In this document: positions 18,203-26,821 of the stretch, in pieces
How positions within the stretch are numbered: position 1 is the first letter of the stretch
Layout: each line of letters starts with the position of its first letter
Assembly: GCA_021808055.1 (NCBI GenBank)
Contig: JAKBCH010000002.1
Span: forward strand, 33,163 to 97,162
DNA length: 64,000 bases
DNA from: Pseudomonadota bacterium
GTDB lineage: Bacteria; Pseudomonadota; Alphaproteobacteria; Acetobacterales; Acetobacteraceae
Direction of reading: 5' to 3'
Translations under genes and position numbers: made by a program
The notes under the pieces: generated by a model
Database searches by the model: none
Seen by the model: the letters and a program-made list of their open reading frames with translations, nothing else
Told to the model about the DNA's origin: nothing

Positions 18203-19420
18203 ATGTCGGCCGAAATCAAGGTTCCCACGCTAGGCGAAAGCGTTTCCACCGCCACCATCGCCCGCTGGATAAAGAAAGTTGGCGAGGCCGTTGCCGCTGA
18301 CGAGCCGATTGTTGAGCTGGAGACAGATAAGGTGACCGTTGAGGTGAACGCGCCGGAAGCCGGGGTGATCGCCGAGATTGCCGCCGCGGAAGGCGCAGAG
18401 GTCGCCCCTGGCGATTTGCTGGGCCGGGTGGATGCCAAGGGTGCCGCCGTAACCGCGCCGAAGAAAGAACCCGCCGAGGCCGCCGCCCCAAAAACCGGCG
18501 TGAACGCTCAGCAGAGCGCCCCTGGCCCGGTGGCCCGCCCTGGTGTTGGCGCACTTCCTGCCGCCGCCAAGATGATGGCCGAGAGAAACGTGAACCCGGA
18601 CGACGTAACCGGCACCGCGAAGGACGGCCGCATTTCCAAAGGCGATGTGCAGGAGTTTTTAAACAAGCCCGCCGCTGCGCCCGCTGCCCCCGTCGCTAAG
18701 CCCCCCCGCGCCCAGGATGCGCGCGAGGAGCGGGTGAAGATGACCCGGCTGCGCAAGACCATCGCCAACCGGCTGAAGGAGGCGCAGAATACCGCCGCCA
18801 TGCTCACCACCTTCAACGAGGTGGATATGAGCGCCATCATGGGGCTGCGCGCCTCCTATCGCGAGGTGTTCGAGAAGAAGCACAAAGGCATCCGCCTTGG
18901 CTTCAACGGCTTCTTCGTGAAAGCGGTGTGCGCGGCGCTGGCGGAGTTTCCGGCGGTAAATGCTGAGATCGATGGCGATGACATCGTTTATAAAAACTTC
19001 GTGAACATGGGCATCGCCGTGGGTGGCGCCAATGGCCTGGTGGTGCCGGTGATCCGCGATGCGGACCAAAAGAGCATCGCCGAGATTGAAGCTGAGATCG
19101 CCGGCTTTGCCAAACGCGCCAAGGACGGCACGTTGAAGCTGGATGAACTTTCTGGCGGCTCCTTCTCCATCACCAATGGCGGTGTGTATGGCTCGTTGAT
19201 GAGCACGCCGATTCTCAACCCGCCGCAATCGGCCATTCTGGGGATGCACAAGATCCAGGACCGCCCGGTGGCGGTGGATGGCAAGATCGAGATCCGCCCG
19301 ATGATGTATCTGGCGGTTTCCTACGACCACCGCATCATCGATGGCCGCGAGGCGGTTTCCTTCCTGGTGCGGGTGAAGGAAAGCATCGAAGACCCGCGCC
19401 GCCTGTTGCTGGCGATTTGA
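18203..19420 (+). CDS. sucB: Dihydrolipoyllysine-residue succinyltransferase (E2)
   Basis: 405 residues. The lipoyl domain has its modified Lys in [18 protein letters not shown] (about residue 43). An Ala/Pro-rich linker leads to the E1/E3-binding domain ([18 protein letters not shown]), a second linker, and the catalytic acyltransferase domain with [15 protein letters not shown], which carries the active-site His and Asp, near the C-terminus. It succinylates CoA in the 2-oxoglutarate dehydrogenase complex. The start ATG follows ACAGGAG. Confidence 0.96.
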   Translation: MSAEIKVPTLGESVSTATIARWIKKVGEAVAADEPIVELETDKVTVEVNAPEAGVIAEIAAAEGAEVAPGDLLGRVDAKGAAVTAPKKEPAEAAAPKTGVNAQQSAPGPVARPGVGALPAAAKMMAERNVNPDDVTGTAKDGRISKGDVQEFLNKPAAAPAAPVAKPPRAQDAREERVKMTRLRKTIANRLKEAQNTAAMLTTFNEVDMSAIMGLRASYREVFEKKHKGIRLGFNGFFVKAVCAALAEFPAVNAEIDGDDIVYKNFVNMGIAVGGANGLVVPVIRDADQKSIAEIEAEIAGFAKRAKDGTLKLDELSGGSFSITNGGVYGSLMSTPILNPPQSAILGMHKIQDRPVAVDGKIEIRPMMYLAVSYDHRIIDGREAVSFLVRVKESIEDPRRLLLAI

Positions 19421-19426
19421 AAAGTA

Positions 19427-19451
19427 AAGGCCCCGAAAGGGGCCTTTTTAT
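19427..19451. terminator. Bidirectional terminator between sucB and the glycosyltransferase
   Basis: AAGGCCCC and GGGGCCTT form an eight-base stem with a GAAA tetraloop, with T-rich flank downstream and A-rich flank upstream. It serves sucB and the convergent gene whose stop is at 19448. Confidence 0.9.
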
Positions 19452-20512
19452 TTCGCCACTTCCCGTACCGGCACCAGATTTTCGATGAATCGTTCCGCGC
19501 AGGCCTGCCAGGAGAATTGCTCTGCGTGTGAGCGGCACTGCGTGCGGTCAATAGCCAAAGCATCCAGGCAGGCTCTGCGTAAATCCTCATCCAGCGCACC
19601 AACAGGTGCGGATGCCTCGCCCAGAATATCCTTTGGCCCCGTAACGGGATAGGCTGCGACTGGCAGGCCTGAAGCCAGCGCTTCCAAAACCACCAGGCCG
19701 AATGTGTCTGTTTTGGAAGGGAATACGAAAACATCTGCCCCTGCATAGGCTTTGGCTAAATCCGCGCCATGGCGGGCACCGGCAAAATACACGGTTGGAA
19801 ATTCTTTCTCCAGTGCCTTGCGCTGCGGCCCGTCGCCCACCACCAGCTTCGATCCAGGCAGATCAAGTAAGAGAAACGCGCGGAGGTTTTTCTCCACCGC
19901 CACGCGGCCCACATAAGCAAAGATCGGCTGCGGCAGCCTCCAATCCTCACGCGGCGCGGGCGAGAACGCGGCAAGGTCCACCCCGCGCGACCAGGAGCGG
20001 ATGTTTTTGAAACCCCGTCCTGCCAGTTCCTCGCGCAGCGATGGTGTGGCGACCATCACACCCGACCCAGCGTTATGGAAATGCCGCAGCCAGGCATAGG
20101 TGAGCCGGGTGGGAATGCGCGTGCGGGCAGCTAGATATTCCGCGAAGCGTGTATGAAACGCCGTGGTGAACTGAATTTTATGCCGCCGTGCATAAGCCCG
20201 TGCGGCCATGCCGAGCGGGCCTTCGGTTGCCACATGCAGCGCATCTGGCTTGAAGTCTGCAATAATCTTTGCAAGTTTGTGGCGAGGAAACAGCGCCAGC
20301 CTGATCTCGGGGTAAGAGGGCGCGGGCATGGTGTTGAACCTGTCTGGCCCCACCACCTCGACAATTTTGCCCATGGCGCGCATTTCGGCGGTAATGATGC
20401 GCAGGGTTCTCACCACGCCGTTCACCTGGGGCTCCCAGGCGTCGGTAATGATGAGAATGCGTGAGAGATCCGCGATGGCGATCAGTGGGTCAAGCCCCGG
20501 CTGATACAGCAT
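19448..20512 (-). CDS. agt: GT4 glycosyltransferase, Agt-like glycolipid synthase
   Basis: About 354 residues with the GT-B layout of family 4: IITDAWEPQVNGVVRTL at the N-terminus, LHVATEGPLGMAARAYA and TAFHTRFAEYLAAR in the acceptor domain, and the donor-binding pattern VFVFPSKTDTFGLVVLEALASGLPV, in which E.....G..L.EA is kept. In several alphaproteobacteria a gene of this kind sits beside plcP and makes glucosyl- or glucuronosyl-diacylglycerol when phosphate is scarce. Here it overlaps the upstream phosphoesterase gene by 23 bases, which supports that role. Sugar specificity is not readable. The overlap-consistent ATG at 20512 is used. Confidence 0.82.
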   Translation of the reverse strand: MLYQPGLDPLIAIADLSRILIITDAWEPQVNGVVRTLRIITAEMRAMGKIVEVVGPDRFNTMPAPSYPEIRLALFPRHKLAKIIADFKPDALHVATEGPLGMAARAYARRHKIQFTTAFHTRFAEYLAARTRIPTRLTYAWLRHFHNAGSGVMVATPSLREELAGRGFKNIRSWSRGVDLAAFSPAPREDWRLPQPIFAYVGRVAVEKNLRAFLLLDLPGSKLVVGDGPQRKALEKEFPTVYFAGARHGADLAKAYAGADVFVFPSKTDTFGLVVLEALASGLPVAAYPVTGPKDILGEASAPVGALDEDLRRACLDALAIDRTQCRSHAEQFSWQACAERFIENLVPVREVAK

Positions 20513-21389
20513 CGTGCGTGTTGGTCTCAAGGGCCATGCCAGCCAACTCAGCGGCGATGCCGTGCAGCGCCGGGGCTTGCGCGGGGCTGAGTTTCGGCGC
20601 CGGGCGGGTGAGCATGGAGAGCTTTTGTCTGGCCACCCAATCCACAAGTTCCAAAGTGCCGTCATGATGTTCAACAAGTGCGGTGCAGCTTTCCACCCAG
20701 TCGCCATCGTTCAGATACATCACGCCGTTCACCTGGCGCATCTCGGCATGGTGAATATGCCCGCACACCACGCCATCGAACCCGCGGGATTTCGCGTCAT
20801 CCGCCAATGCGGTTTCAAACCGGTCTATCGCCTTCACGGCTTCCTTCACCTGCAATTTAAGCCAGGCGGAAAGCGACCAGTACGGATAACCCAGCCGGGT
20901 GCGGACCATATTGAAATAGCGGTTTACCACCAGGGCCGCGGTGTAGGCGCCGTCTCCCAGCAAGGCCAGCAGCTTCGCATGGCGCACCACGCTATCGAAA
21001 CTATCGCCATGCGTAATGAGCAGGCGCTTGCCTTTGGCGGTGGTGTGCTCGGCTTCCATCTGCAATTTCACACCGCAGATTTCGATGCCGAGGCTGATAT
21101 ATTTGCGTAGCATTTCGTCATGGTTGCCGGGCACGTACACAACATTGGTGCCAGAGCGCGCGGCTTTTAAAATCCGTTGCAGCACGTCGTCGTGATGCTT
21201 GTCCCAGAACCAGGAGCGTTTCAGCCGCCAGCCATCGATGATGTCACCCACCAGAAACAAATTTTCACAATGCGTGGCTTTCAGAAAATCCGCGAGGAAC
21301 TCTGCCCGGCTGCCGCGTGTGCCAAGATGCACATCCGATATGAAAACACTGCGGTAAGCCGTGGAATGGAGCTGGCTGGATGTATTCAT
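20490..21389 (-). CDS. plcP: Calcineurin-like phosphoesterase, PlcP/LpxH family
   Basis: About 299 residues. All metallophosphoesterase motifs are visible: FISDVHLGT, VGDIIDGW, VPGNHDE, LITHGD and CGHIHHAE. It belongs to the group often annotated as UDP-2,3-diacylglucosamine diphosphatase. The size of about 300 residues and the pairing with a GT4 enzyme point to PlcP, the phospholipase C that turns phospholipid into diacylglycerol under phosphate starvation. LpxH in lipid A synthesis is the alternative. The start at 21389 leaves a Pho-box-like site 37 bases upstream; an upstream ATG at 21410 is less well placed. Confidence 0.8.
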   Translation of the reverse strand: MNTSSQLHSTAYRSVFISDVHLGTRGSRAEFLADFLKATHCENLFLVGDIIDGWRLKRSWFWDKHHDDVLQRILKAARSGTNVVYVPGNHDEMLRKYISLGIEICGVKLQMEAEHTTAKGKRLLITHGDSFDSVVRHAKLLALLGDGAYTAALVVNRYFNMVRTRLGYPYWSLSAWLKLQVKEAVKAIDRFETALADDAKSRGFDGVVCGHIHHAEMRQVNGVMYLNDGDWVESCTALVEHHDGTLELVDWVARQKLSMLTRPAPKLSPAQAPALHGIAAELAGMALETNTHDAVSAGA

Positions 21390-21425
21390 GGCCGCTGCAT
21401 AGGCTGGCATGCCGCGCCGGTTACA

Positions 21426-21443
21426 GTGAAGATTCCGTGACGG
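21426..21443 (-). promoter_or_regulatory. Weak Pho-box-like pair facing plcP
   Basis: Read on the minus strand, CCGTCAC and TCTTCAC are seven-base units separated by four bases, as in the PhoB half-site layout (CTGTCAT twice). The first unit matches five of seven positions and the second fewer. It lies directly upstream of the plcP start, so it is plausible but weak on its own. Confidence 0.3.
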
Positions 21444-21467
21444 GAGCTGGAGATTTCAGAAATATTA

Positions 21468-21507
21468 TTGTCACGCTCTCGTCATTTATATGCCATTCTG
21501 GCGTCAT
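21468..21507 (+). promoter_or_regulatory. Four-unit Pho-box-like direct repeat array
   Basis: Four seven-base units, TTGTCAC, TCGTCAT, ATGCCAT and GCGTCAT, start at 21468, 21479, 21490 and 21501, exactly 11 bases apart with four-base spacers. G at position 3, C at 5 and A at 6 are invariant, and each unit matches the PhoB half-site CTGTCAT at five positions. The array points at the lipid kinase gene (start 21559) and lies in the divergent plcP promoter region. Confidence 0.6.
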
Positions 21508-21558
21508 TGAATCCGTGCATGAAGAAATTTTACGCCAAATAATCCGGAGCGGGACTTA

Positions 21559-22431
21559 ATGCTGGTTATTTTCAACCCCGTAGCCGGGCGCAGGCGGGCG
21601 GCCGCGCTTTGGCGTGTGCTGGATCTGCTGGTGGAAAACGGGGTGAAGCTGGAAGTGGCGGAAACCCAGTATGCTGGCCATGCCACCCTGCTGGCGCGAG
21701 AGGCCGCGGCGGATGGTGCGTTCATGGTGGTTGCTGCGGGCGGAGATGGCACCATCGCGGAGGTCGCGAACGGGCTGATCGGCTCGCCAACAGCGTTGGG
21801 CGTTATTCCGCTGGGCACGGCCAATGTGCTGGCGAAGGAATACGGGCTTTCCACCGCCCCGCGCGCCATCGCCAACGCGCTGGCCTATAAACGTTGCAAG
21901 CGGTTATGGCCGGGTGTGGCGCAATTGCGGGGGCAAAGCCATGCGTTCGTGCAGATGCTTGGGCTGGGGTTTGACGGCGCGGTGGTGAAGGGCGTGCAAC
22001 CATTGCTCAAGCGGGCCATCGGCAAGGGGGCTTATGTCTGGCAGTCGCTGTGGGAATCAGTTGCGTATGATTTTCCGCCGGTGCGCTTATGCGTGGATGG
22101 CGTGACCCACCAGGCCGCCAGCGTGGTGGTGAGCAAGGGTCGGCTTTATGGTGGGCCGTACATGCTGGCACCGGACGCGCACCCGGAAGCACCGGGCTTT
22201 CAGGTGGTACTGTTTGAAAAGCCAGGCACGCTACCCGCATTGCTTTCAGGTGCCGCATTGCCATTGGGGCTGCTGCCGCGCTGCCCTGGCGTGCGTGTTA
22301 TCGCTGGCAGCCATGTGGAATTTACCTCAGCAGGCGGGGCCATTCTCACCCAGGCGGATGGCGATGCGCTGGCCTTCACGCCTTGCGGGGTGGTGAGTGC
22401 TGAAGCCCCGATTTCCCTGGTGGTGGGTTGA
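21559..22431 (+). CDS. Diacylglycerol kinase-like lipid kinase
   Basis: 290 residues with the DAGK catalytic signature: VIFNPVAGRRR at the N-terminus, AAGGDGTIAEVANGL (the GGDGT nucleotide motif) at about 58-72, and GVIPLGTANVLAKEY. The family phosphorylates diacylglycerol or related lipids with ATP. CGGAGCGGG provides the ribosome site. Next to plcP and agt it may recycle diacylglycerol, but YegS-type phosphatidylglycerol kinase or sphingoid-base kinase activity cannot be ruled out. Confidence 0.87.
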   Translation: MLVIFNPVAGRRRAAALWRVLDLLVENGVKLEVAETQYAGHATLLAREAAADGAFMVVAAGGDGTIAEVANGLIGSPTALGVIPLGTANVLAKEYGLSTAPRAIANALAYKRCKRLWPGVAQLRGQSHAFVQMLGLGFDGAVVKGVQPLLKRAIGKGAYVWQSLWESVAYDFPPVRLCVDGVTHQAASVVVSKGRLYGGPYMLAPDAHPEAPGFQVVLFEKPGTLPALLSGAALPLGLLPRCPGVRVIAGSHVEFTSAGGAILTQADGDALAFTPCGVVSAEAPISLVVG

Positions 22432-22501
22432 GCCAGGCAGGGGTTGACGGTGTAGGCCAAGCTTCTATGGAAAATCTGCCCTCAAAGAAGGAGAATAACA
22501 G

Positions 22502-23482
22502 ATGAAATCCCCCGTGCGCGTGGCTGTTACCGGCGCTGCTGGCCAGATCGGCTATGCTATTCTGTTCCGTATCGCCAATGGCGATCTGCTCGGCAAGGAT
22601 ACGCCGGTTATGTTGAACCTCCTGGATTTGCCGCAGGCGCAGAAGGCGTTGAACGGCGTGATCATGGAACTGAACGATTGCGCCTTTCCGCTGCTCGCGG
22701 GCGTTACCCCGACTGACGATCCGAACGTGGCGTTCAAGGATGTGGATATCGCCATCCTCATTGGCTCGCGTCCGCGCGGCCCAGGCATGGAGCGCCGCGA
22801 TCTGCTGGCCGCCAATGCCGAGATCTTCAAGGTTCAGGGCAAGGCGCTGAACGACCACGCCAAGCGCGACGTGAAGGTGCTGGTGGTCGGCAACCCGGCC
22901 AACACCAACGCTTACATCGCCATGAATTCGGCACCTGATCTGCCGAAGGAAAACTTCACCGCCATGCTGCGGCTGGACCATAACCGTGCGGTTTCCATGC
23001 TGGCTGAAAAAGCTGGCGTGGCGGTGAAAGATGTGGAGAAGGTTGCCGTCTGGGGCAATCATTCCCCCACCATGTATGCCGATTACCGCTTCGCCACCGC
23101 CGGCGGCAAGAAGCTGGCCGAGATGATCAACGACGAGGATTGGTACCGCAACACCTATCTCGCCGCCGTCGGCAAGCGCGGTGCCGCCATCATCGAGGCG
23201 CGCGGGCTTTCCTCCGCGGCCTCTGCCGCCAATGCCGCCATCGACCATGTGCGGGACTGGGTTTTGGGCACCAACGGCAAATGGGTTTCCATGGGCGTCG
23301 CGTCGGATGGCTCCTACGGCATCCCCAAAGGTGTGATGTTTGGTGTGCCGGTGACCTGTGAGAGCGGCAAATATCACCGCGTCGAGGGGCTGCCTGTGGA
23401 TGAGTTTTCCAAATCCCGTATGGACCACACGCTGAATGAGCTGCTGGAAGAGCAGGCCGCCGTGGCCGATTTATTGAAGTAA
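22502..23482 (+). CDS. mdh: Malate dehydrogenase, dimeric (Burkholderia-like) type
   Basis: 326 residues. It oxidises malate to oxaloacetate with NAD. The nucleotide-binding start [19 protein letters not shown], the mobile-loop arginines in [28 protein letters not shown] and the catalytic His in [11 protein letters not shown] are all present. The pattern is that of the cytosolic dimeric type found in betaproteobacteria, not the lactate-dehydrogenase-like tetrameric Mdh common in alphaproteobacteria. AAGAAGGAG precedes the start. Confidence 0.95.
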   Translation: MKSPVRVAVTGAAGQIGYAILFRIANGDLLGKDTPVMLNLLDLPQAQKALNGVIMELNDCAFPLLAGVTPTDDPNVAFKDVDIAILIGSRPRGPGMERRDLLAANAEIFKVQGKALNDHAKRDVKVLVVGNPANTNAYIAMNSAPDLPKENFTAMLRLDHNRAVSMLAEKAGVAVKDVEKVAVWGNHSPTMYADYRFATAGGKKLAEMINDEDWYRNTYLAAVGKRGAAIIEARGLSSAASAANAAIDHVRDWVLGTNGKWVSMGVASDGSYGIPKGVMFGVPVTCESGKYHRVEGLPVDEFSKSRMDHTLNELLEEQAAVADLLK

Positions 23483-23486
23483 GCGG

Positions 23487-23513
23487 CTCGCCGCCCGATG
23501 GCGGCGCGGCGAG
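23487..23513 (+). terminator. GC-rich hairpin after mdh
   Basis: CTCGCCG at 23487-23493 pairs with CGGCGAG at 23507-23513, with further GC pairing inside. Only a short T run follows, so it is a weak intrinsic terminator at best, placed between mdh and the hydrogenase-4-like operon. Confidence 0.4.
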
Positions 23514-23533
23514 GGGTTTGCTAGGGGGGGAGT

Positions 23534-25198
23534 GTGGGAACTTCCTTCGGTCTGATGTTCGGCTTGCCGGGGCAGGGGATGCATTTGCATCTCGATGCCT
23601 TGTCTCTGCTGTTTGGCTGCATTTTGTTGCCCCAGACCGTGGCGGCGGCGCTGGCGGGGATGCGCGGCTCAGTTCCGTTCTGGGGCTTTGTGCTCGGCAT
23701 GGTGCTGACGCTGCTGGCGGGCGATGCCTTCACGCTGATCCTCGGGTTCGAGCTGATGAGTGCGGCCTCCTGGCTCTTGGTGATGCAGGGTGACACCAAG
23801 CCCGCGACGCTTTATGCCGGAGTGGCGGTTTTCTCTGCCGCCTGCCTCATCCCCGCGATGTTTCTGCCCGCCTCCTCGCTGGCCTTTGTGCTGGTGGCGC
23901 TTGGTGCCGGGGCCAAGGCGGGGCTCGCCCCTTTGCATAGCTGGCTGCCGCGTGCCCACCCGGCACCCCCTGCCGGGGTTTCGGCGCTGATGTCCGGCGG
24001 CATGGTGAAAGTGGCACTTTATGTGCTTATTCGTTACGCTTTTGTGATTCTGGCCCCGGTGCAGCAGCCCTGGTGGGGGGCGGCGCTGGCGGCGGCGGGC
24101 GCGCTTTCGGTGCTCATCGGCGCGTTGCGGGCGGTGCTGGAGGTGGAGCTGAAAACGCTTCTAGCCTGTTCCACGGTGGAATATGTGGGTCTCATTGCCA
24201 TGGGTCTGGGACTCGCCCTTTATGCCAAGGCCATTGGCGATGCCGAGCTTTCCGGCCTGGCGTTGCAGGCGGCTTTGCTATGCGCGGTGGCGCATGGGCT
24301 GTTTAAACCGCTTTTGTTCATCGGCGCGGGGGAGGTGAAGCACGCCACCGGCACCACCTCGCTAAACTGGCTGGGCGGCATGATGCGCGGGATGCCCCGC
24401 CTCGGGGCGTTGATGCTATTGGGCGCTGCGGGAATGGCGGCATTGCCTCTGGGGCCGGGTTTTGCCCCGGAATTTTTGCTGTTTCACGCGGCCATCGGCG
24501 CGGCTTCCACCGGCGGCATTCTGGCGCGTATTGGGTTTTCGGCCCTGCTGGCGGTGCTGGGCATTGGGGCGGCGCTGGCGTTGGCGGTTGCGGTGCGGCT
24601 CATCGGGCTGGGGTTTCTGGGCAGGCCCCGCAGCCTGCACGCGGCGGCGGCTGAGGATGCAAGGCGGGGCCCGTTTCTGGCCATGGCGCTGCTGGGCGTG
24701 TGCTGTGTGCCCCTGGCCCTGGTGCCGGGGCTTATTCTGGACCTGCTAAACCCGGTAATTATGCTGCTGGCCCCCGCGGCGCAAACCCCGCCTTTGGCTT
24801 ATGCGCCGATCACTTTGCTGGTTCTGGCCGGGATTGCCGCCCTGGCCGCCGGGTTCGCGCAAACGCGCTTGGGTGTACGCGGCTTGCGGGAGGTTCCGGC
24901 CTGGAATGGCGGGTTTGGCCGCCCGCCGGCCTGGTTACCCTTTGGTGACCCGCACACCCAGCCCAGCGCCACCGGCTTTGCCGAGCCGATTATGCGCGTG
25001 TTGGGCAAGGGGCTGTTGGGCACGGCCATGACAGACCCGGCAGAGCGGTTTCTGCTCACCCCGCTGTTCCGGCTGCAAACAAAGTTGATCCGCCTGGCCG
25101 AACGTGTGCGCCGCGCTACCATCCGCGAGCGCCTGGCCTTTGTGTTTGCGGTGCTGGTGGCGTTTCTGCTGGCCCTTGGGCTGGGGCAAGGGGGCTGA
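23534..25198 (+). CDS. hyfB: Hydrogenase-4 component B-like antiporter-type subunit
   Basis: 554 residues with about 14 membrane segments, in the NuoL/M/N-Mrp antiporter superfamily. The core channel region is clear: AGAKAGLAPLHSWLPRAHP with its conserved Lys, followed by APPAGVSALMSGGMVKVALY, as in HyfB/HycC. It is expected to move protons across the inner membrane. The GTG at 23534 follows GGGGGGAG. It opens a five-gene operon in which each of the next four starts lies within a few bases of, or overlaps, the previous stop. Confidence 0.88.
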   Translation: MGTSFGLMFGLPGQGMHLHLDALSLLFGCILLPQTVAAALAGMRGSVPFWGFVLGMVLTLLAGDAFTLILGFELMSAASWLLVMQGDTKPATLYAGVAVFSAACLIPAMFLPASSLAFVLVALGAGAKAGLAPLHSWLPRAHPAPPAGVSALMSGGMVKVALYVLIRYAFVILAPVQQPWWGAALAAAGALSVLIGALRAVLEVELKTLLACSTVEYVGLIAMGLGLALYAKAIGDAELSGLALQAALLCAVAHGLFKPLLFIGAGEVKHATGTTSLNWLGGMMRGMPRLGALMLLGAAGMAALPLGPGFAPEFLLFHAAIGAASTGGILARIGFSALLAVLGIGAALALAVAVRLIGLGFLGRPRSLHAAAAEDARRGPFLAMALLGVCCVPLALVPGLILDLLNPVIMLLAPAAQTPPLAYAPITLLVLAGIAALAAGFAQTRLGVRGLREVPAWNGGFGRPPAWLPFGDPHTQPSATGFAEPIMRVLGKGLLGTAMTDPAERFLLTPLFRLQTKLIRLAERVRRATIRERLAFVFAVLVAFLLALGLGQGG

Positions 25199-25202
25199 GG
25201 AT

Positions 25203-26165
25203 ATGTTGGCCTTTGCCCTGGCTTTCATCGCTACCGCCCTGCATATTGCGCTCTGCTTCGCGGGTGCCCCGCTGCTCACCGGCATTGTGAACAAGCTGCG
25301 TGCCTGGTTGCTGGGGCGGCGCGGGCCGCCTGTGCTGCAACCCTATCTGCATCTGGCCAAGCTACTGCGCAAAACCACCTTGCTGCCGGACACGGCGACG
25401 GAGCTGTTCATCCTCTGGCCGCTTGGGGTGTTTCTGGCCATTGCTGTGGCCACCATGCTCATCCCCGGTTTCGCCACCGGTATGCTCACCGCGGATGCGG
25501 GGGATTACATCACCATTGTCGGTCTGTTTGCTTTGGCCCGGACCGCCACCATGCTGGGCGGGCTGGAAACCGGTTTTGGCTTTGGCGGGGCCGGTGTCGC
25601 GCGCGAGGCTTTGTTTGGCCTGTTCGCCGAGGGCGCGCTGCTGGTGGTGCTGCTGGCCTTCGCGCTGCTGGCGCAGGATACCAGCCTGGACGGCATCGCC
25701 ACCGCGTTCCGCAGCGCGCATATCGGCATTTCCGTCTCGCTCGGCTTTGCGCTGGCGGCGATGCTTGCCGTGGCGCTGACTGAAACCGGGCGTATCCCCA
25801 CCGACAACCCTGCCGGTCATCTGGAACTCGCGATGGTGCATGAGGCGATGGTGCTGGAATATTCCGGGCGGTTGCTGGCGTTGATTGATTACGCCGCGAT
25901 GTTGCGGCTGCTGGCCTGGATGAACCTTATCGGCACCATCTTCCTGCCCTTCGGCATGGCCCGGGCCGCGGCAATTCTCTCCTGGCCTGGCGGGCTGCTG
26001 CTGTGGGCGGGCAAGCTCGCGGTGATGGCGGTGGCCCTCTCGGTGTTTGAGGTGTCGCGCGCCAAGATGCGGGTGTTCCGGGTGCCAGAGTTTCTGGGTG
26101 CGGCGCTGTTGCTGGGCATGTTGGCCGGGGTGTTCCTGTTTGTCGCGGCGAGGATCGGCGCATGA
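25203..26165 (+). CDS. hyfC: Hydrogenase-4 component C-like subunit (NuoH family)
   Basis: 320 residues with eight or so membrane segments, homologous to NuoH, HycD and HyfC. The family signature ALTETGRIPTDNPAGHLEL at about 196-214 is followed by AMVHEAMVLEYSGRLLAL, the acidic loop that couples the peripheral arm to the membrane arm. The ATG at 25203 is four bases past the hyfB stop; its own stop overlaps hyfE as ATGA. It would anchor a peripheral large/small subunit pair. Confidence 0.9.
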   Translation: MLAFALAFIATALHIALCFAGAPLLTGIVNKLRAWLLGRRGPPVLQPYLHLAKLLRKTTLLPDTATELFILWPLGVFLAIAVATMLIPGFATGMLTADAGDYITIVGLFALARTATMLGGLETGFGFGGAGVAREALFGLFAEGALLVVLLAFALLAQDTSLDGIATAFRSAHIGISVSLGFALAAMLAVALTETGRIPTDNPAGHLELAMVHEAMVLEYSGRLLALIDYAAMLRLLAWMNLIGTIFLPFGMARAAAILSWPGGLLLWAGKLAVMAVALSVFEVSRAKMRVFRVPEFLGAALLLGMLAGVFLFVAARIGA

Positions 26166-26821
26166 GCCTCACCTTCTCGCTGGCGCATCTCCTGGGTGGC
26201 ATCATTCTGCTCTGCGCGTTTTTGCAACTTTCGCAGCGGCGGCTGGCGGCGATGATCACGCTGTATCAAACGGAAGCCCTGGTGCTGGCGGCGGCGGCCT
26301 TCTGGCAGGGCTATGCGCAAGCTGAGCTTACTCTCTACCTCACCGGCATCATCACCTTCGCGCTGAAAGCGGTGCTGCTGCCCTGGGGCCTAAGGCAGAT
26401 TATGCTGCGCTTTAACATGCTGCGCGCGGTGGAAACCGCCTTGCCGATGGCGGTTTCGATGATCCTCGGCCTGGCGCTGATCGGCATCGCCGTGCTGGTG
26501 GTGCTGCCGGTGACGATGAACGCCATCTCCCTCACGCGGGAGGATCTGGCCATTGCGCTTTCCGTGGTGCTGCTGGGGCTGCTTTTGATGATCGTGCGGC
26601 GCAATGCGCTGGCGCAGATTATCGGGTTTCTCTCCATGGAAAACGGGCTGGTGCTGGCGGCGATCGGGATGCCGGGAATGCCCTTCGTGGCGGAATTTTC
26701 GGTGGCGTTGCTGGTGTTGCTGGCGTTTCTGGTGGTGGGCGTATTCCTGTTCCGTATTCGCGAGCATTTCGACACGCTGGATATGTCCGGGCTTGAAGAC
26801 ATCGAAAGGCGGGGGCGGTGA
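26162..26821 (+). CDS. hyfE: Hydrogenase-4 component E-like subunit
   Basis: 219 residues, seven or so membrane segments. HyfE combines a NuoK-like region with extra helices. Visible family segments are ITLYQTEALVLAAAAF, ALKAVLLPWGLRQIM, and MENGLVLAAIGMPGMPFVAE, where the buried Glu of MENG matches the NuoK-type proton path. It overlaps its neighbours by four and four bases. Confidence 0.88.
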   Translation: MSLTFSLAHLLGGIILLCAFLQLSQRRLAAMITLYQTEALVLAAAAFWQGYAQAELTLYLTGIITFALKAVLLPWGLRQIMLRFNMLRAVETALPMAVSMILGLALIGIAVLVVLPVTMNAISLTREDLAIALSVVLLGLLLMIVRRNALAQIIGFLSMENGLVLAAIGMPGMPFVAEFSVALLVLLAFLVVGVFLFRIREHFDTLDMSGLEDIERRGR

